Assembly (NCBI GenBank): GCA_965199845.1
Contig: CBDATZ010000052.1
Coordinates: 124,001-188,000 of the forward strand
DNA length: 64,000 bases
DNA from: Ilyomonas sp965199845
GTDB lineage: Bacteria; Bacteroidota; Bacteroidia; Chitinophagales; Chitinophagaceae
Direction of reading: 5' to 3'
Part shown: in pieces, positions 24,621-34,030 of the stretch
Position numbering within the stretch: the first letter of the stretch is position 1
Layout of the letters: each line of letters begins with the position of its first letter
Notes under the pieces: generated by a model
Databases searched by the model: none
Told to the model about the DNA's origin: nothing
Seen by the model: the letters and a program-made list of their open reading frames with translations, nothing else
Made by a program: the position numbers and the translations under genes

Positions 24621-27050
24621 TTATTCTGTCCGTAAACTTTTCACAGGATTTGCAGTGGCTGTTTTGACAGACTGAAATGCGATTGTTACCAGTGTAATGA
24701 AAACCGAAATGATACCTGCTGACACGAATATCCACCAGGGAAGTGTCGTTTGATAAGCAAATCCCTGAAGCCAGCTATTCATTGCATACCACGCAACCGG
24801 AGCAGCGATCAAAAATGCAATTAGAACAAGCTTTACAAATTCCTGAGAAAATAAAGCAACCAGCTGGCTGACGGAAGCTCCCAATACTTTCCTGACACTG
24901 ATTTCTTTGACACGCTGTTCGGCAGAGAACATGGCAAGCCCCAATAAACCAAGACAGGAAATGCCAATGGCCAGCGTTGCAAACAAGGCAGATAATTTTG
25001 AAATCACAATTTCATTGCTATATAATTTTTGGTATTCTTCTTCCACAAACTGGTACGCAAACGCATAATTCGGATTCACACTTTTGTACAATTTCTCAAG
25101 GCTTGTTAGGGCTTGCTTTGTTTCGCCCGGCTTCGTGCGCACCAGGATGACACCAAAGTATTCTCCTTCCTTTACATCAATTACCAGAGGTTTTATTTTT
25201 TCGCGGGCAGATTGTGTGTTATAATCTTTCACCACCCCAATAATGTGTCCTTTCTTTTGCCAGGCAGAAATCCATTTTCCAAGCGGATTCTTCATTCCCA
25301 TTTCTTTTACAGCCTCCTCATTTACCACAAATGCATCCGACGAATCATTGGCTATGTCTTGTGAAAAGCCCCTGCCCTGCACTACCTGCAGGTTCATCAA
25401 TTTTAAAAAATCGAACCCAACGGAAGCCGGTAAAAAAGGAACATGTTCGTTTGCCTTCTTCCCTTCCCAATTAATGGCATCGTCCGCTTTCCAGCTGGCG
25501 TCATCAACTGCAAAACTCATGTTGTGAGGCGCTTCTGAGCTGCGGTCAACGGCGGCGATACCCGGCATTTGCAAGGCTTCATTTTTAAAGAGCTGGTAGT
25601 TGTTTTTAGTACCCAGTTCACCTTCAATACGGATGTATAAAAGATTATCGCGGTTAAAACCTAAATGAGAGCCCTGTATAAAATTGATTTGACGCGTAAT
25701 AACGATGGTTGAAATGATAAGCGCAATGGAAAGCACAAACTGAAAAACCGTTAATCCTCTGCGTAGCAGGAGCGATCCTTGTGTGAACTGGAGTTTGCCC
25801 TTCAAAACCCGGATGGGATTGAGGGTAGAAAGATATAATGCCGGATAACTGCCGGCAAGCATGCCTGTCATTAACACAACGCCAATCAAAAACGTCCAGA
25901 AAGAAATTTGTGTGACAGGAACAGTAATGTTTTTACCTGTAAAAGAATTGAATGCCGGAAGCAAAAGATACAATAACCCTATAGAAAGAACCATTGACAG
26001 AAAAGCAAAAAACATCGACTCACTTAAAAATTGCGTAATCAGGTAATTTCGTGATGACCCTACCACTTTCCGGATTCCCACTTCTTTTGCACGTTTCACC
26101 GACTTCGCTGTTGCCAGGTTCATAAAATTGATGCAGGCAATTAGCAAAATAAACAAAGCAATCAGGCTGAAAATCTGCACATACTGAATCCTGCCTTCAA
26201 CCGGTTTGCCATTAATAAAAATATGGTGGAGATATTGATCACCTAACCGTTGCAGACCGATCGTTTGTGTTACATTCTTGTCTTTATTGATTCTGGGCTG
26301 GAGATAAGCATTGATGGCTGCTTCAACCTTTTTGGAATCTGCCTTTTCGCCGAGCTGCACGTAAGCAAGGAGTGTATTGCTCGACCATTCAAGGAGCTTT
26401 TTCTGTGCCTCCATGTTGAACAGGAAATCGAAATGCAGAGAGCTTTGCTGGGGCAGGTTCTCAAAAACCCCGGTAACGATAAAAGGCAACCGGTTCTCAT
26501 ACTGAAGTGTTTTTCCCATAGCCTTCGCAGGGCTGCCAAAAAACATGTTTGCCATCTTACGGGATATGGCAATGCCATTCATTTGAGATAAGGCACTGTT
26601 TACATTGCCCTGTATAAGCGGGTAACTAAACATCTTAAAAAAGTCCTTACCTGCGCGTGATCCATCAAGTTTTAAAATCTTATCGCCCGCCTGGAAGGAT
26701 TCCGGATGCCCCCAGGGCAATTCGTAACCCGTTGCATAGAAGGTAACGTCTTTAACCTGGGGGATAACCTGCGGAAGGTTTTCAAAAGGAAGCTGGATTG
26801 TGCCTTCCGAAACGTCAAGCGGGGTTGCGAAAGATCCATCTGTTTTGCCGTTTGCTCTTGTAGTTGTGTAAGCCACGTACAGACTGTTTCTGTTGGCGTG
26901 AAAGTTATCAATGCTTTTTTCGTCCTGTATCCACAGGTAAATAAGAATACAGCAGGTTAAGCCAAGCGAAAGACTCGCCACATTAATGATGGCAGCTGCT
27001 TTATTGCGTGCCATATTCCGCCAGGCAATTTTGAGGTAACTTTTCAGCAT
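24621..27050 (-). CDS. FtsX/MacB-type ABC transporter permease
   Basis: 809 residues, third gene of a three-permease operon (55 bp after the second). Architecture: an N-terminal cytoplasmic start LKSYLKIAWRNMARNKAAAI, TM1, a MacB_PCD periplasmic domain (60-280), a first FtsX domain with three TMs (LFILLIACINFMNLATAKSV marks it), a link with RAKEVGIRKVVGSSR, a second periplasmic domain and a second FtsX domain with RVKEISVRKVLGASVSQLV. The C-terminus is ANPVKSLRTE. Such permeases need a separate ATPase, which is not encoded in the window, and usually export peptides or lipoproteins or act in envelope stress. Transcription probably starts at the sigma-54 promoter at 31985. Confidence 0.92.
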   Translation of the reverse strand: MLKSYLKIAWRNMARNKAAAIINVASLSLGLTCCILIYLWIQDEKSIDNFHANRNSLYVAYTTTRANGKTDGSFATPLDVSEGTIQLPFENLPQVIPQVKDVTFYATGYELPWGHPESFQAGDKILKLDGSRAGKDFFKMFSYPLIQGNVNSALSQMNGIAISRKMANMFFGSPAKAMGKTLQYENRLPFIVTGVFENLPQQSSLHFDFLFNMEAQKKLLEWSSNTLLAYVQLGEKADSKKVEAAINAYLQPRINKDKNVTQTIGLQRLGDQYLHHIFINGKPVEGRIQYVQIFSLIALFILLIACINFMNLATAKSVKRAKEVGIRKVVGSSRNYLITQFLSESMFFAFLSMVLSIGLLYLLLPAFNSFTGKNITVPVTQISFWTFLIGVVLMTGMLAGSYPALYLSTLNPIRVLKGKLQFTQGSLLLRRGLTVFQFVLSIALIISTIVITRQINFIQGSHLGFNRDNLLYIRIEGELGTKNNYQLFKNEALQMPGIAAVDRSSEAPHNMSFAVDDASWKADDAINWEGKKANEHVPFLPASVGFDFLKLMNLQVVQGRGFSQDIANDSSDAFVVNEEAVKEMGMKNPLGKWISAWQKKGHIIGVVKDYNTQSAREKIKPLVIDVKEGEYFGVILVRTKPGETKQALTSLEKLYKSVNPNYAFAYQFVEEEYQKLYSNEIVISKLSALFATLAIGISCLGLLGLAMFSAEQRVKEISVRKVLGASVSQLVALFSQEFVKLVLIAFLIAAPVAWYAMNSWLQGFAYQTTLPWWIFVSAGIISVFITLVTIAFQSVKTATANPVKSLRTE

Positions 27051-27105
27051 AACTGAAGTTTTGTATTGTTTTACTTATAAAAAAATAGAAGAAAGATTCT
27101 TTTTC

Positions 27106-29502
27106 TTACTCTGTATGTAAGCTCTTCACCGGATTAGCGATGGCCGCCCTGATAGCCGTATAGCCTACCGTTAGCCAGGCAATGCATAAGGAAGTAGCTA
27201 TGGTGAGAACAAAAAAACCGACACCAACATTAACGCGATAAGTGTATTGCTGCAACCATTGATTCATAACATACCACGCAACCGGCGAAGCAATAATGAA
27301 GGCAAGTGTAATGAGTAACGTAAACTCTTTAGAAAGCATCACCACAATATCACGCACAGGTGCGCCCAAGACTTTGCGGATACTGATCTCTTTACGGCGC
27401 TGAACCGCCATAAATGCGATCAATCCATACAACCCTAGACAGGATATGAAGATGGCGATGCCGGAGAACACTTTGTAGAGCTGCGACAACTGGTTTTCCT
27501 GTTTGTAATAGTCAGCCACGGACTGGTCGAGAAAACTGTATTCAAACATGTAATCAGGATAGTATTGATTCCATGTTTTTTCAAGAGAAGCAATGACACT
27601 CTTTACCTGCTTCATATTGACTTTGATGCTGGTTAATCCATACGAATTTTTGTTGGTGGTAAATACAACAGCACCAATCGGATCGCGCAGGGAATTGGTA
27701 TGAAAATCCTTTACCACGCCCACTATCGGGAGTTGCTTTCCCCATACCGTAATGAGCTTTCCGATAGCATCAGCAGGAAGACGGATGCCCATGTTTTTTA
27801 CGACCGTTTCGTTTACCATAAACTCGCGCAAAGTATCGGATGGGAAGTAAACTCTGCCTGCCACTAACGGCAACTGGTACAGGGAAAAGTAGCCAGTATC
27901 AGCAGGCTTCATAGAAATAATCATAGAAGAGTTAGGACTACCGTTTTTCTCCGTCTGCAAATCGGCAAACCAGCCGCCATCCGTCGTGGGTGTGAAGGTG
28001 CTGAAACTGATCTTCTGAACGCCGGGTATCTTACTGATTTCATTTCGGAAGAAATCCATTTTGGTATGGCTCAGGCTATCGCCGGGAAAACCTGTGTTAA
28101 TGACTGCTTCTTTATTAAAACCCAAATCGGCATTGCGGAAATAATCCATCTGCGAAGCCACAACCAAGGTGCCGATGATGAGTGCTTGTGCAATTACAAA
28201 CTGGAGCACAACCAATGCCCTGCGAAGAGAAATGCCTTTGCTGCCGGAAATAGTGATGCTCTTTAAAACAGTAACGGGTTTGAAGCCTGACAGCACCAGC
28301 GCCGGGTAGAAGCCTGAAAGAAACGTAACTAGGACGAGTGCGCCAAGAATAAAAGTAACAGTACCCGCATTGAGCAAAGCTGATGCGGGCAATTGAATAT
28401 AGAGAAGCGAATTAACAAACGGGATGCAGAATATAACAACGATGAGAGCAAGAAGCAAAGCAATAAATGTTGTGATGCCTGTCTCGCCCAGAAATTGTAA
28501 AATGAGCTGTGAGCGGCGTCCGCCAAGCACTTTACGCACACCCACTTCGCGGGCGCGGTTGATAGACTGCGCAGTGGTAAGATTGACAAAATTGACACAG
28601 GCAATAACCAACAAAAACAGGCCAATCAACCGTAGGGCGAAGATTAAATCGTGACTGAATGTGCGACCCGTAAAATTGCCAAACCGGCTATCGAAGTGCA
28701 TTTCGCTTAATGGTTGAACCGACAGGCTGTAACCGGGATTAACTGGTGTGATATGCTTCTTTGTAAAAGCAGCTAAAGAAGCTGTAAACTGAGCCAGCGA
28801 AGCCTTATCATGTAACTGAATGAAACAATAGTTTGCGTCATCTATGCGGTTCCAATCAGCGGGATCTAAGTCCTTGGTTAAATTGCGGTAAGACAGCACC
28901 AGCCCTAACGAGAAATCGGTATTCGATGGCGGATTGTTGAGTATGCCTGTGATCTTAATATTTGTATTAAAAAGGCTTATTGTTTTCCCAACGACACCTT
29001 TCCAGCTACCGAAATAACGGGTGGCTTCTTCTTTTGTAAGCAAGGCAGCATCAGGGTCATTCAGTGCCGTTTTTATGTTTCCTTCAGCTAATCCAAAATT
29101 GAATATCCGGAAGAAGTCAGGTTCTGCCAAAGCAATGTTGTGCGCCTTCAGTTTTTTTAGCACCGTGCCATCCGGCGCCACAATATTTACCTGCGCAGTG
29201 CCATATCCGTAAATAGCAGCGGTATTCTTTAGCTGCGGAAGTTCGGTGTGTAATGTTTGTGTAACCGGGAAGGGAACACCTGACCTGTATTCGGGATTTA
29301 CAGGGTCTTTACCAATACGCACGACGCGATAGATATTCTCTTTGTTTGCATGAAAGTTATCAAAACTTTCCTCATACTCTACCACCAGAAAGATGAGCAG
29401 GAACGCAGCAAAGCCGACCACCAATCCAGCGATGTTGACAAGCGAATGTGTTTTGTTTCGCAGGATGTTTCTAAATGCGGTTTTAAAATAATTCTTTATC
29501 AT
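27106..29502 (-). CDS. FtsX/MacB-type ABC transporter permease
   Basis: 798 residues, middle gene of the operon (39 bp after the first). Same two-FtsX plan: FKTAFRNILRNKTHSLVNIA at the start, a periplasmic MacB_PCD domain, FLLVIACVNFVNLTTAQSIN, the cytoplasmic signature REVGVRKVLGGRRSQLILQF, and a second FtsX repeat with RRKEISIRKVLGAPVRDIVV. The C-terminus is ANPVKSLHTE. It differs enough from its neighbours to be an old paralogue rather than a recent copy. No ATP-binding domain. Inner-membrane location. Confidence 0.92.
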   Translation of the reverse strand: MIKNYFKTAFRNILRNKTHSLVNIAGLVVGFAAFLLIFLVVEYEESFDNFHANKENIYRVVRIGKDPVNPEYRSGVPFPVTQTLHTELPQLKNTAAIYGYGTAQVNIVAPDGTVLKKLKAHNIALAEPDFFRIFNFGLAEGNIKTALNDPDAALLTKEEATRYFGSWKGVVGKTISLFNTNIKITGILNNPPSNTDFSLGLVLSYRNLTKDLDPADWNRIDDANYCFIQLHDKASLAQFTASLAAFTKKHITPVNPGYSLSVQPLSEMHFDSRFGNFTGRTFSHDLIFALRLIGLFLLVIACVNFVNLTTAQSINRAREVGVRKVLGGRRSQLILQFLGETGITTFIALLLALIVVIFCIPFVNSLLYIQLPASALLNAGTVTFILGALVLVTFLSGFYPALVLSGFKPVTVLKSITISGSKGISLRRALVVLQFVIAQALIIGTLVVASQMDYFRNADLGFNKEAVINTGFPGDSLSHTKMDFFRNEISKIPGVQKISFSTFTPTTDGGWFADLQTEKNGSPNSSMIISMKPADTGYFSLYQLPLVAGRVYFPSDTLREFMVNETVVKNMGIRLPADAIGKLITVWGKQLPIVGVVKDFHTNSLRDPIGAVVFTTNKNSYGLTSIKVNMKQVKSVIASLEKTWNQYYPDYMFEYSFLDQSVADYYKQENQLSQLYKVFSGIAIFISCLGLYGLIAFMAVQRRKEISIRKVLGAPVRDIVVMLSKEFTLLITLAFIIASPVAWYVMNQWLQQYTYRVNVGVGFFVLTIATSLCIAWLTVGYTAIRAAIANPVKSLHTE

Positions 29503-29541
29503 AAAAATATGTTTTGATTTTGTTTTACCCTGTCTTATTTC

Positions 29542-31929
29542 TCATTCCGTTCTCAAACTCTTTACAGGATTTACTACGGCTGCTTTAATAGATTGAAAGC
29601 TAACCGTTGCAATTGTTATCAGTAATACCATGGCTGCACTGATAACAAACACACCTGCACTAATGCTGATGCGATACTCATACTTCTGCAACCAGTTGTG
29701 CAGAAAATAATAAGCAATGGGTGATGCGACTACACAACTGATGAAGACAAGTACAACAAAGTCTTTTGTAAGCAACAGCCACACCTGCGATACCGTTGCA
29801 CCCAGCACTTTGCGGATTCCGATTTCTTTGCTTCTTTGTTCTGCCATGTAGGCGGCAAGCCCGAACAAACCGAGACAGGATATAAAAATGGCTAAGGCGG
29901 CAAACAAACCCGAGAGCTTACCAATCAGCGTTTCCAGTTCAAACTTCTGCGCATAGCTTTCATCGGCAAAATGATAGAGGAAGGGAACAGAAGGATTGTA
30001 CTTGTCGAATATCGCTGCCAGCTTTGCAAGAGCCACCTGTGTATTGACCGCAGGTGATAAACGATAGCTGATTGTATTCGCCCAGCCTGGCGTATATACA
30101 AATATGGAGGGTTCGGCAGGAGCGAATGGAGAGGTCATCAACGCATCTTTTACCACACCAATCACTCTCACCTGCTGCGTTCCGTTTTGCCAGGTGATTA
30201 TTTGGTTTAGTGGTTGTTTGAAACGCATCCTTTTAACGGCAGCTTCATTCAGAATTACGTTCAGAGAATCGGTGCTGGCGCTGCTTGTAAAATTTCTTCC
30301 GTCTTTCATTTTCATGCCAACCGTTTTAAAATAATCGGCATCGGAAACACCAATGGTTGACAGCCCTAATATTTCGTCAGGCAATTTGCCAGACCAGTTG
30401 CTTACACTGTTTACAGTGTAAATAGCCGTAACCGGGCTCGAAGATTTTGTAACGCCGGTCACCATACCGCTTTGCAGCAAATCATTTTTTAATGCCGTAT
30501 AATTTGCGGACAGGTCGCTGCTTACATCCGTCATCAATAAACGGTTGGCATCATAGCCTGCCGGGCGGTCTTTGGCATACTGAACCTGCTGATAAATGAT
30601 AACCGTACTTATAATCAAAGCGATGGAACAACTGAATTGCAGCACCACTAGTACTTTTCTTGGCAGCGTCGCTGCCCTGCCGGTTTGCACCACGCCTTTC
30701 AAAACTTTTACCGGCTGAAATGAAGACAGATAGAAGGCAGGCCGGCTGCCAGCCAGCAAACCTGTACCAAATACATAGCTTAGCATGATGCACCAGAATA
30801 TCCCACTGGAATAAGGGATGCTGATTGAAATATTGGTTAACGTATTGAAAGAAGGCAATGCAAGCTGCACAAGCAATAAGGAAAGGGCAAAAGCAACCAG
30901 CGTGATAAGGAGCGATTCAATCAAAAACTGAAAAATTAAATCCATGCGAATAGAACCTACCGCTTTCCTGATGCCTACTTCTCTGGCTCTTTTTTCTGAA
31001 CGTGCCGTAGATAAGTTCATAAAATTGATGCAGGCAATCAGCAATACCAGTAAGCCAATAATGCTAAACGTTTCTACGTAGTTTACAAAGCCGCCTGCTG
31101 CCACCCCGTCTTTATAATCGGCATACAGATGCCAGTCTTTCAAAGGCTGCATAAAAACTTCTGCCTTTACCGCATTGTAATCTGTTGGGTTATATTTTTT
31201 CATGATGGCTTTCAGGCGGGGTTCTACCTGTGCGTATGATACATTAGGTTGCAAGGCAACGAATGTTTGAAAGGAACTGTTGCCCCAGTTAGTCGCGGCT
31301 TGTTTTACCCAATCATTACTCAGTGTATAAAAAATAAAGGGCATGATGTAATTGAACTGAAAAGTGGAGTTGCCGGGCAGGTCCTGCAATACACCCGTCA
31401 CTTTTAAATCATGGATGTTATCAATGCGAACTGTTTTGTTTATGGGGTCATCAGTACCAAATAACGATTTAGCGGTGGCTTGCGTAAGCACGATTGAGTA
31501 AGGGTCTTTCAAAACAGTATTTGCGTTTCCCTCCAGCAAAGGATATTGAAAGATGTTCAAAAAATCATTCCCTGCCATGGCACCTTCGGTGTAAATTTTT
31601 TTCTCTCCGGCTACCAGTCCATGAGGTCCCATCCAGTCTGCCTGCGCCACATATTTTACCCCGGGTATATCGTTTTTAATAGCGGCTGCTAAAGGATAAG
31701 CAGTAGCCTGGCCAACTTGTGTTTCACCGTTTACAGTGAACTTGACTCTTGCTTTATAAACATTCTGGTAACCAGCAAGGAACCGGTCATAAGAAATTTG
31801 ATAATGCACCCACAAGCCAATCAGTAAAGCAACTGCCATTCCTGTTGCAAGACCAAACACAGTAAGAGCACTGTAAGCTTTATTTTTTGTTACGTTTCGC
31901 CATGCGGTTTTAAAATAGTTTTTAAACAT
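29542..31929 (-). CDS. FtsX/MacB-type ABC transporter permease, first gene of the operon
   Basis: 795 residues from ATG 31929 (MFKNYFKTAWRNVTKNKAYS). The longer frame to 32181 is rejected: the added 84 residues are not family-like, and the sigma-54 promoter at 31985 lies inside them. Domains: TM1 within ATGMAVALLIGLWVHYQISY, MacB_PCD, FtsX with LVLLIACINFMNLSTARSEK, the cytoplasmic loop RAREVGIRKAVGSIRMDLIF, a second FtsX with RSKEIGIRKVLGATVSQVWL, and the end VNPVKSLRTE. It leads a unit with the genes at 27106 and 24621. Confidence 0.92.
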   Translation of the reverse strand: MFKNYFKTAWRNVTKNKAYSALTVFGLATGMAVALLIGLWVHYQISYDRFLAGYQNVYKARVKFTVNGETQVGQATAYPLAAAIKNDIPGVKYVAQADWMGPHGLVAGEKKIYTEGAMAGNDFLNIFQYPLLEGNANTVLKDPYSIVLTQATAKSLFGTDDPINKTVRIDNIHDLKVTGVLQDLPGNSTFQFNYIMPFIFYTLSNDWVKQAATNWGNSSFQTFVALQPNVSYAQVEPRLKAIMKKYNPTDYNAVKAEVFMQPLKDWHLYADYKDGVAAGGFVNYVETFSIIGLLVLLIACINFMNLSTARSEKRAREVGIRKAVGSIRMDLIFQFLIESLLITLVAFALSLLLVQLALPSFNTLTNISISIPYSSGIFWCIMLSYVFGTGLLAGSRPAFYLSSFQPVKVLKGVVQTGRAATLPRKVLVVLQFSCSIALIISTVIIYQQVQYAKDRPAGYDANRLLMTDVSSDLSANYTALKNDLLQSGMVTGVTKSSSPVTAIYTVNSVSNWSGKLPDEILGLSTIGVSDADYFKTVGMKMKDGRNFTSSASTDSLNVILNEAAVKRMRFKQPLNQIITWQNGTQQVRVIGVVKDALMTSPFAPAEPSIFVYTPGWANTISYRLSPAVNTQVALAKLAAIFDKYNPSVPFLYHFADESYAQKFELETLIGKLSGLFAALAIFISCLGLFGLAAYMAEQRSKEIGIRKVLGATVSQVWLLLTKDFVVLVFISCVVASPIAYYFLHNWLQKYEYRISISAGVFVISAAMVLLITIATVSFQSIKAAVVNPVKSLRTE

Positions 31930-31984
31930 AAAACAAGTTTGAGTGACGGATAGGACAGACAAAATACACGTTATGCAACTGCTT

Positions 31985-32001
31985 TTCCAACGGCTATGCC
32001 A
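31985..32001 (-). promoter_or_regulatory. Sigma-54 (-24/-12) promoter of the three-permease operon
   Basis: On minus TGGCATAGCCGTTGGAA: TGGCAT, five bases, TTGG. Same spacing as the elements at 49059 and 51877. The -12 part is TTGG rather than TTGC. It lies 56 bp before the start codon. Confidence 0.6.
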
Positions 32002-32051
32002 TTGCTGAAAGCCTTTCCCCTTCTGCATTTCAGGATGAACAGTGGATGAAA

Positions 32052-32068
32052 GTGTACGGTAACGGACA
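32052..32068 (-). promoter_or_regulatory. Candidate enhancer site for a sigma-54 activator
   Basis: On minus TGTCCGTTACCGTACAC, a diverged copy of the palindromes at 49124 and 51945, about 50 bp upstream of the -24 element, as in the other two loci. Confidence 0.45.
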
Positions 32069-32639
32069 GTAGTTGTTCGGTTGTGATGTGGTGAACACAG
32101 TGGAGGTTTGGGAAGCCTTGGATACATTAGCACAAAACGAGACAAAAAAGAGATCGGGAAAGCAAAGGCGATGGCAATCATTGTTCATGGTGATGGTACA
32201 GACATGACAAACAAAAAAGCACTAAAGGGAAGAGCGAAAAGAATAGGCATTTCAGAAGTCATGTTATCAAATCTTATAATCATTGCACAGAAAAAAACCA
32301 ACCGCTTTGCCCGTATTACTACCTATATCATTTTCTCTCCTGCGTGCTGTTTCGCCGGCGAGTTTTCCAGTAACATAGCTGCTATAATTGCGGTCACCTG
32401 TTTTAGGAGTGCCGTAAGATGAATAACCATTATATCCCATCTCTTCTTCCTTGATCATACCCCATATAGATAGCTTTTAAAAATTAATTTTTTAACAACT
32501 GGTATCGTCCTGTAATGAAATGAACTTTTCTAAATAGCTGTTTAATCGATGATATTAGAAAGAGACTAAGCAAATAGTAGTTGAAAACTACACTAGAAGA
32601 ACAGCGTAGGTGCAACCTACACTGAACGATAAACTTCGC
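32069..32639. other. Intergenic upstream of the permease operon
   Basis: About 570 bp. On minus a 57-codon ORF (32440 to 32267, MGYNGYSSYGTPKTGDRNYS..) follows an AAGGAAGAAGAG ribosome-binding-like stretch and is Gly/Tyr/Ser-rich. I cannot place it in a family, and it is the only possible gene here (confidence about 0.25). Confidence 0.3.
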
Positions 32640-33992
32640 TGAGTTGGAATGGTGTTAAATAGCTTCCGTCCTTTAGGTTTGTTTTGCCGGAAAGAGTATG
32701 ATTAGATACTGTATTTTTCTTTTCGTCAGCACATTACTTTGCAGACAACCTAACCGGGCAGCAGCGGCTCATTTTGCTTTCGTCAAGGCTTACGACCTAT
32801 CGGCTGATCAAATCCGCTACTGCCTTTTACTTCTTTTCGTGTCTATATAGCAATTAGGGTTGTTATACCCATTATTAAGGACTCAGACTTCGGGAAGTAA
32901 ACCGGTCGGGCTTTACAAATAAAAAACCAAGTTATGAAACAGATTACAAAGTGCTACCTCGGCATTGACGTCTCCAAACCTTACTTCGACTTGTCACTGA
33001 TGAAAGTCATCAACCATCAGAAGCAGGACATCCTCACCCAGCGTTTTGCCAACACAGCCGCAGGCATCAAAGCCTTCCACGGGTGGCTCAAAGAACAAGG
33101 CGTAACCTTTGATGAACAGTCGCTGCTGGTCATTGAAAACACGGGCATCTATCACCGGCTCATCTGGCAGTTCTGCTCAGCGCACAACCTGCCTCTGCAT
33201 ATCGGTAATGCCGCTCATATCAAGTGGAGCTTTGGCATTGCCAGGGGTAAGAATGATGTTGTGGACAGCCTGCGCCTGTGCCACTATGCCTATAAGCATG
33301 GCGAAGAGCTGAAAGCCACGCCTGCACTAAATCCTGTGCTGCTGACGCTCAAAGACCTGATGACGGCCAGAACCAAACTGGTTATCCAAATTAATGCGAT
33401 TAAGACATGGCTTAAAGAACTGAAGGGGGTGAATGATACAGACACGCAGAAACTGGTGGAGAAAGCACACAAGGATGCCCTGACGGGACTGAAGAAGTCT
33501 ATTGTCTTGCTGGAAAAAGAAATCAAACAAAGAATAGAAAAAGAGGAGCCGCTAAAAGTAAATTATGATCTGCTTCTCACGGTGCCCGGCATTGGTCACC
33601 TGACGGCGGTGTACCTGATTTGCTGCACTAATAACTTCATCTGTCAGATCACGGGCAAGCAGCTTGCCTGCTATGCCGGCGTAGTGCCGTTTGAACATAC
33701 CAGCGGCACAAGTGTCAGGGGTAGAAAAAAAGTGCACCCGATGGCAAACAAAATACTTAAGAAGAGCCTGCACCTGTGCGCCCTGTCAGCTATTAAATAC
33801 TACCCGGAGTTCAAAGATTATTATGACCGTAAAAAGAAAGAAGGTAAGCACAGTATGTCTGTTCTCAATGCTATCAAAAACAAAATTGTGCTCAGGGCAG
33901 TAGCCGTCGTCAGTCATCAGAAACCATACGTTGATTACACAAAAACAGCAGCCTGAAAATAATTACTAAAAAACTTTTTTATTCCATAGCAA
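32640..33992 (+). mobile_element. IS110-family element with intact transposase (ends approximate)
   Basis: The transposase at 32934-33956 has about 290 bp of non-coding DNA on its 5' side and only about 35 bp on its 3' side before the attC-like fragment resumes at 33992. Non-coding DNA on the 5' side is the layout of the IS110 branch proper, in which the bridge RNA is made from the left end. The left limit is a guess; the right limit is set by the return of repeat sequence. Confidence 0.5.
32934..33956 (+). CDS. IS110-family transposase (DEDD RuvC-like plus Transposase_20)
   Basis: 340 residues, uninterrupted. The N-terminal RuvC-like catalytic domain (DEDD_Tnp_IS110) has Asp in YLGIDVSKPYFDLSL, Glu in LLVIENTGIYHRLI and an Asp pair in GKNDVVDSLRLCHYA. 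Middle coiled coil. The C-terminal Transposase_20 domain has the helix-hairpin-helix LLLTVPGIGHLTAVYLICCT and CYAGVVPFEHTSGTSVRGRK, with the catalytic Ser in the HTSGTS segment, followed by NKILKKSLHLCALSAI. IS110 enzymes act with a structured non-coding RNA that pairs with target and donor DNA. The element interrupts the palindrome at the 3' end of the 34031-35191 gene. Confidence 0.93.
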   Translation: MKQITKCYLGIDVSKPYFDLSLMKVINHQKQDILTQRFANTAAGIKAFHGWLKEQGVTFDEQSLLVIENTGIYHRLIWQFCSAHNLPLHIGNAAHIKWSFGIARGKNDVVDSLRLCHYAYKHGEELKATPALNPVLLTLKDLMTARTKLVIQINAIKTWLKELKGVNDTDTQKLVEKAHKDALTGLKKSIVLLEKEIKQRIEKEEPLKVNYDLLLTVPGIGHLTAVYLICCTNNFICQITGKQLACYAGVVPFEHTSGTSVRGRKKVHPMANKILKKSLHLCALSAIKYYPEFKDYYDRKKKEGKHSMSVLNAIKNKIVLRAVAVVSHQKPYVDYTKTAA

Positions 33993-34025
33993 TCAGCCGC
34001 TATGGGAGCAAGCATTTGTCAGGCA
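33992..34025 (-). repeat. Truncated attC-like site after the 34031-35191 gene
   Basis: On minus, six bases after the stop codon: GTGCCTGACAAATGCTTGCT then CCCATAGCGGCTG, aligned with the outer arm at 44354 and at 35343-35357 (AAATGCTT.nTGCCATAGCAGCT). The rest is replaced by the IS110-family element. Confidence 0.5.
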
Positions 34026-34030
34026 CAATT

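Noticed and set aside
29542..32181. Longer 879-residue form of the first permease
   Set aside because: The extra 84 residues are not family-like and contain the sigma-54 promoter; ATG at 31929 gives the normal permease start.
32106..32460. 104-residue plus-strand ORF upstream of the permease operon
   Set aside because: No motif or start context; it covers the same DNA as a more plausible small minus ORF.
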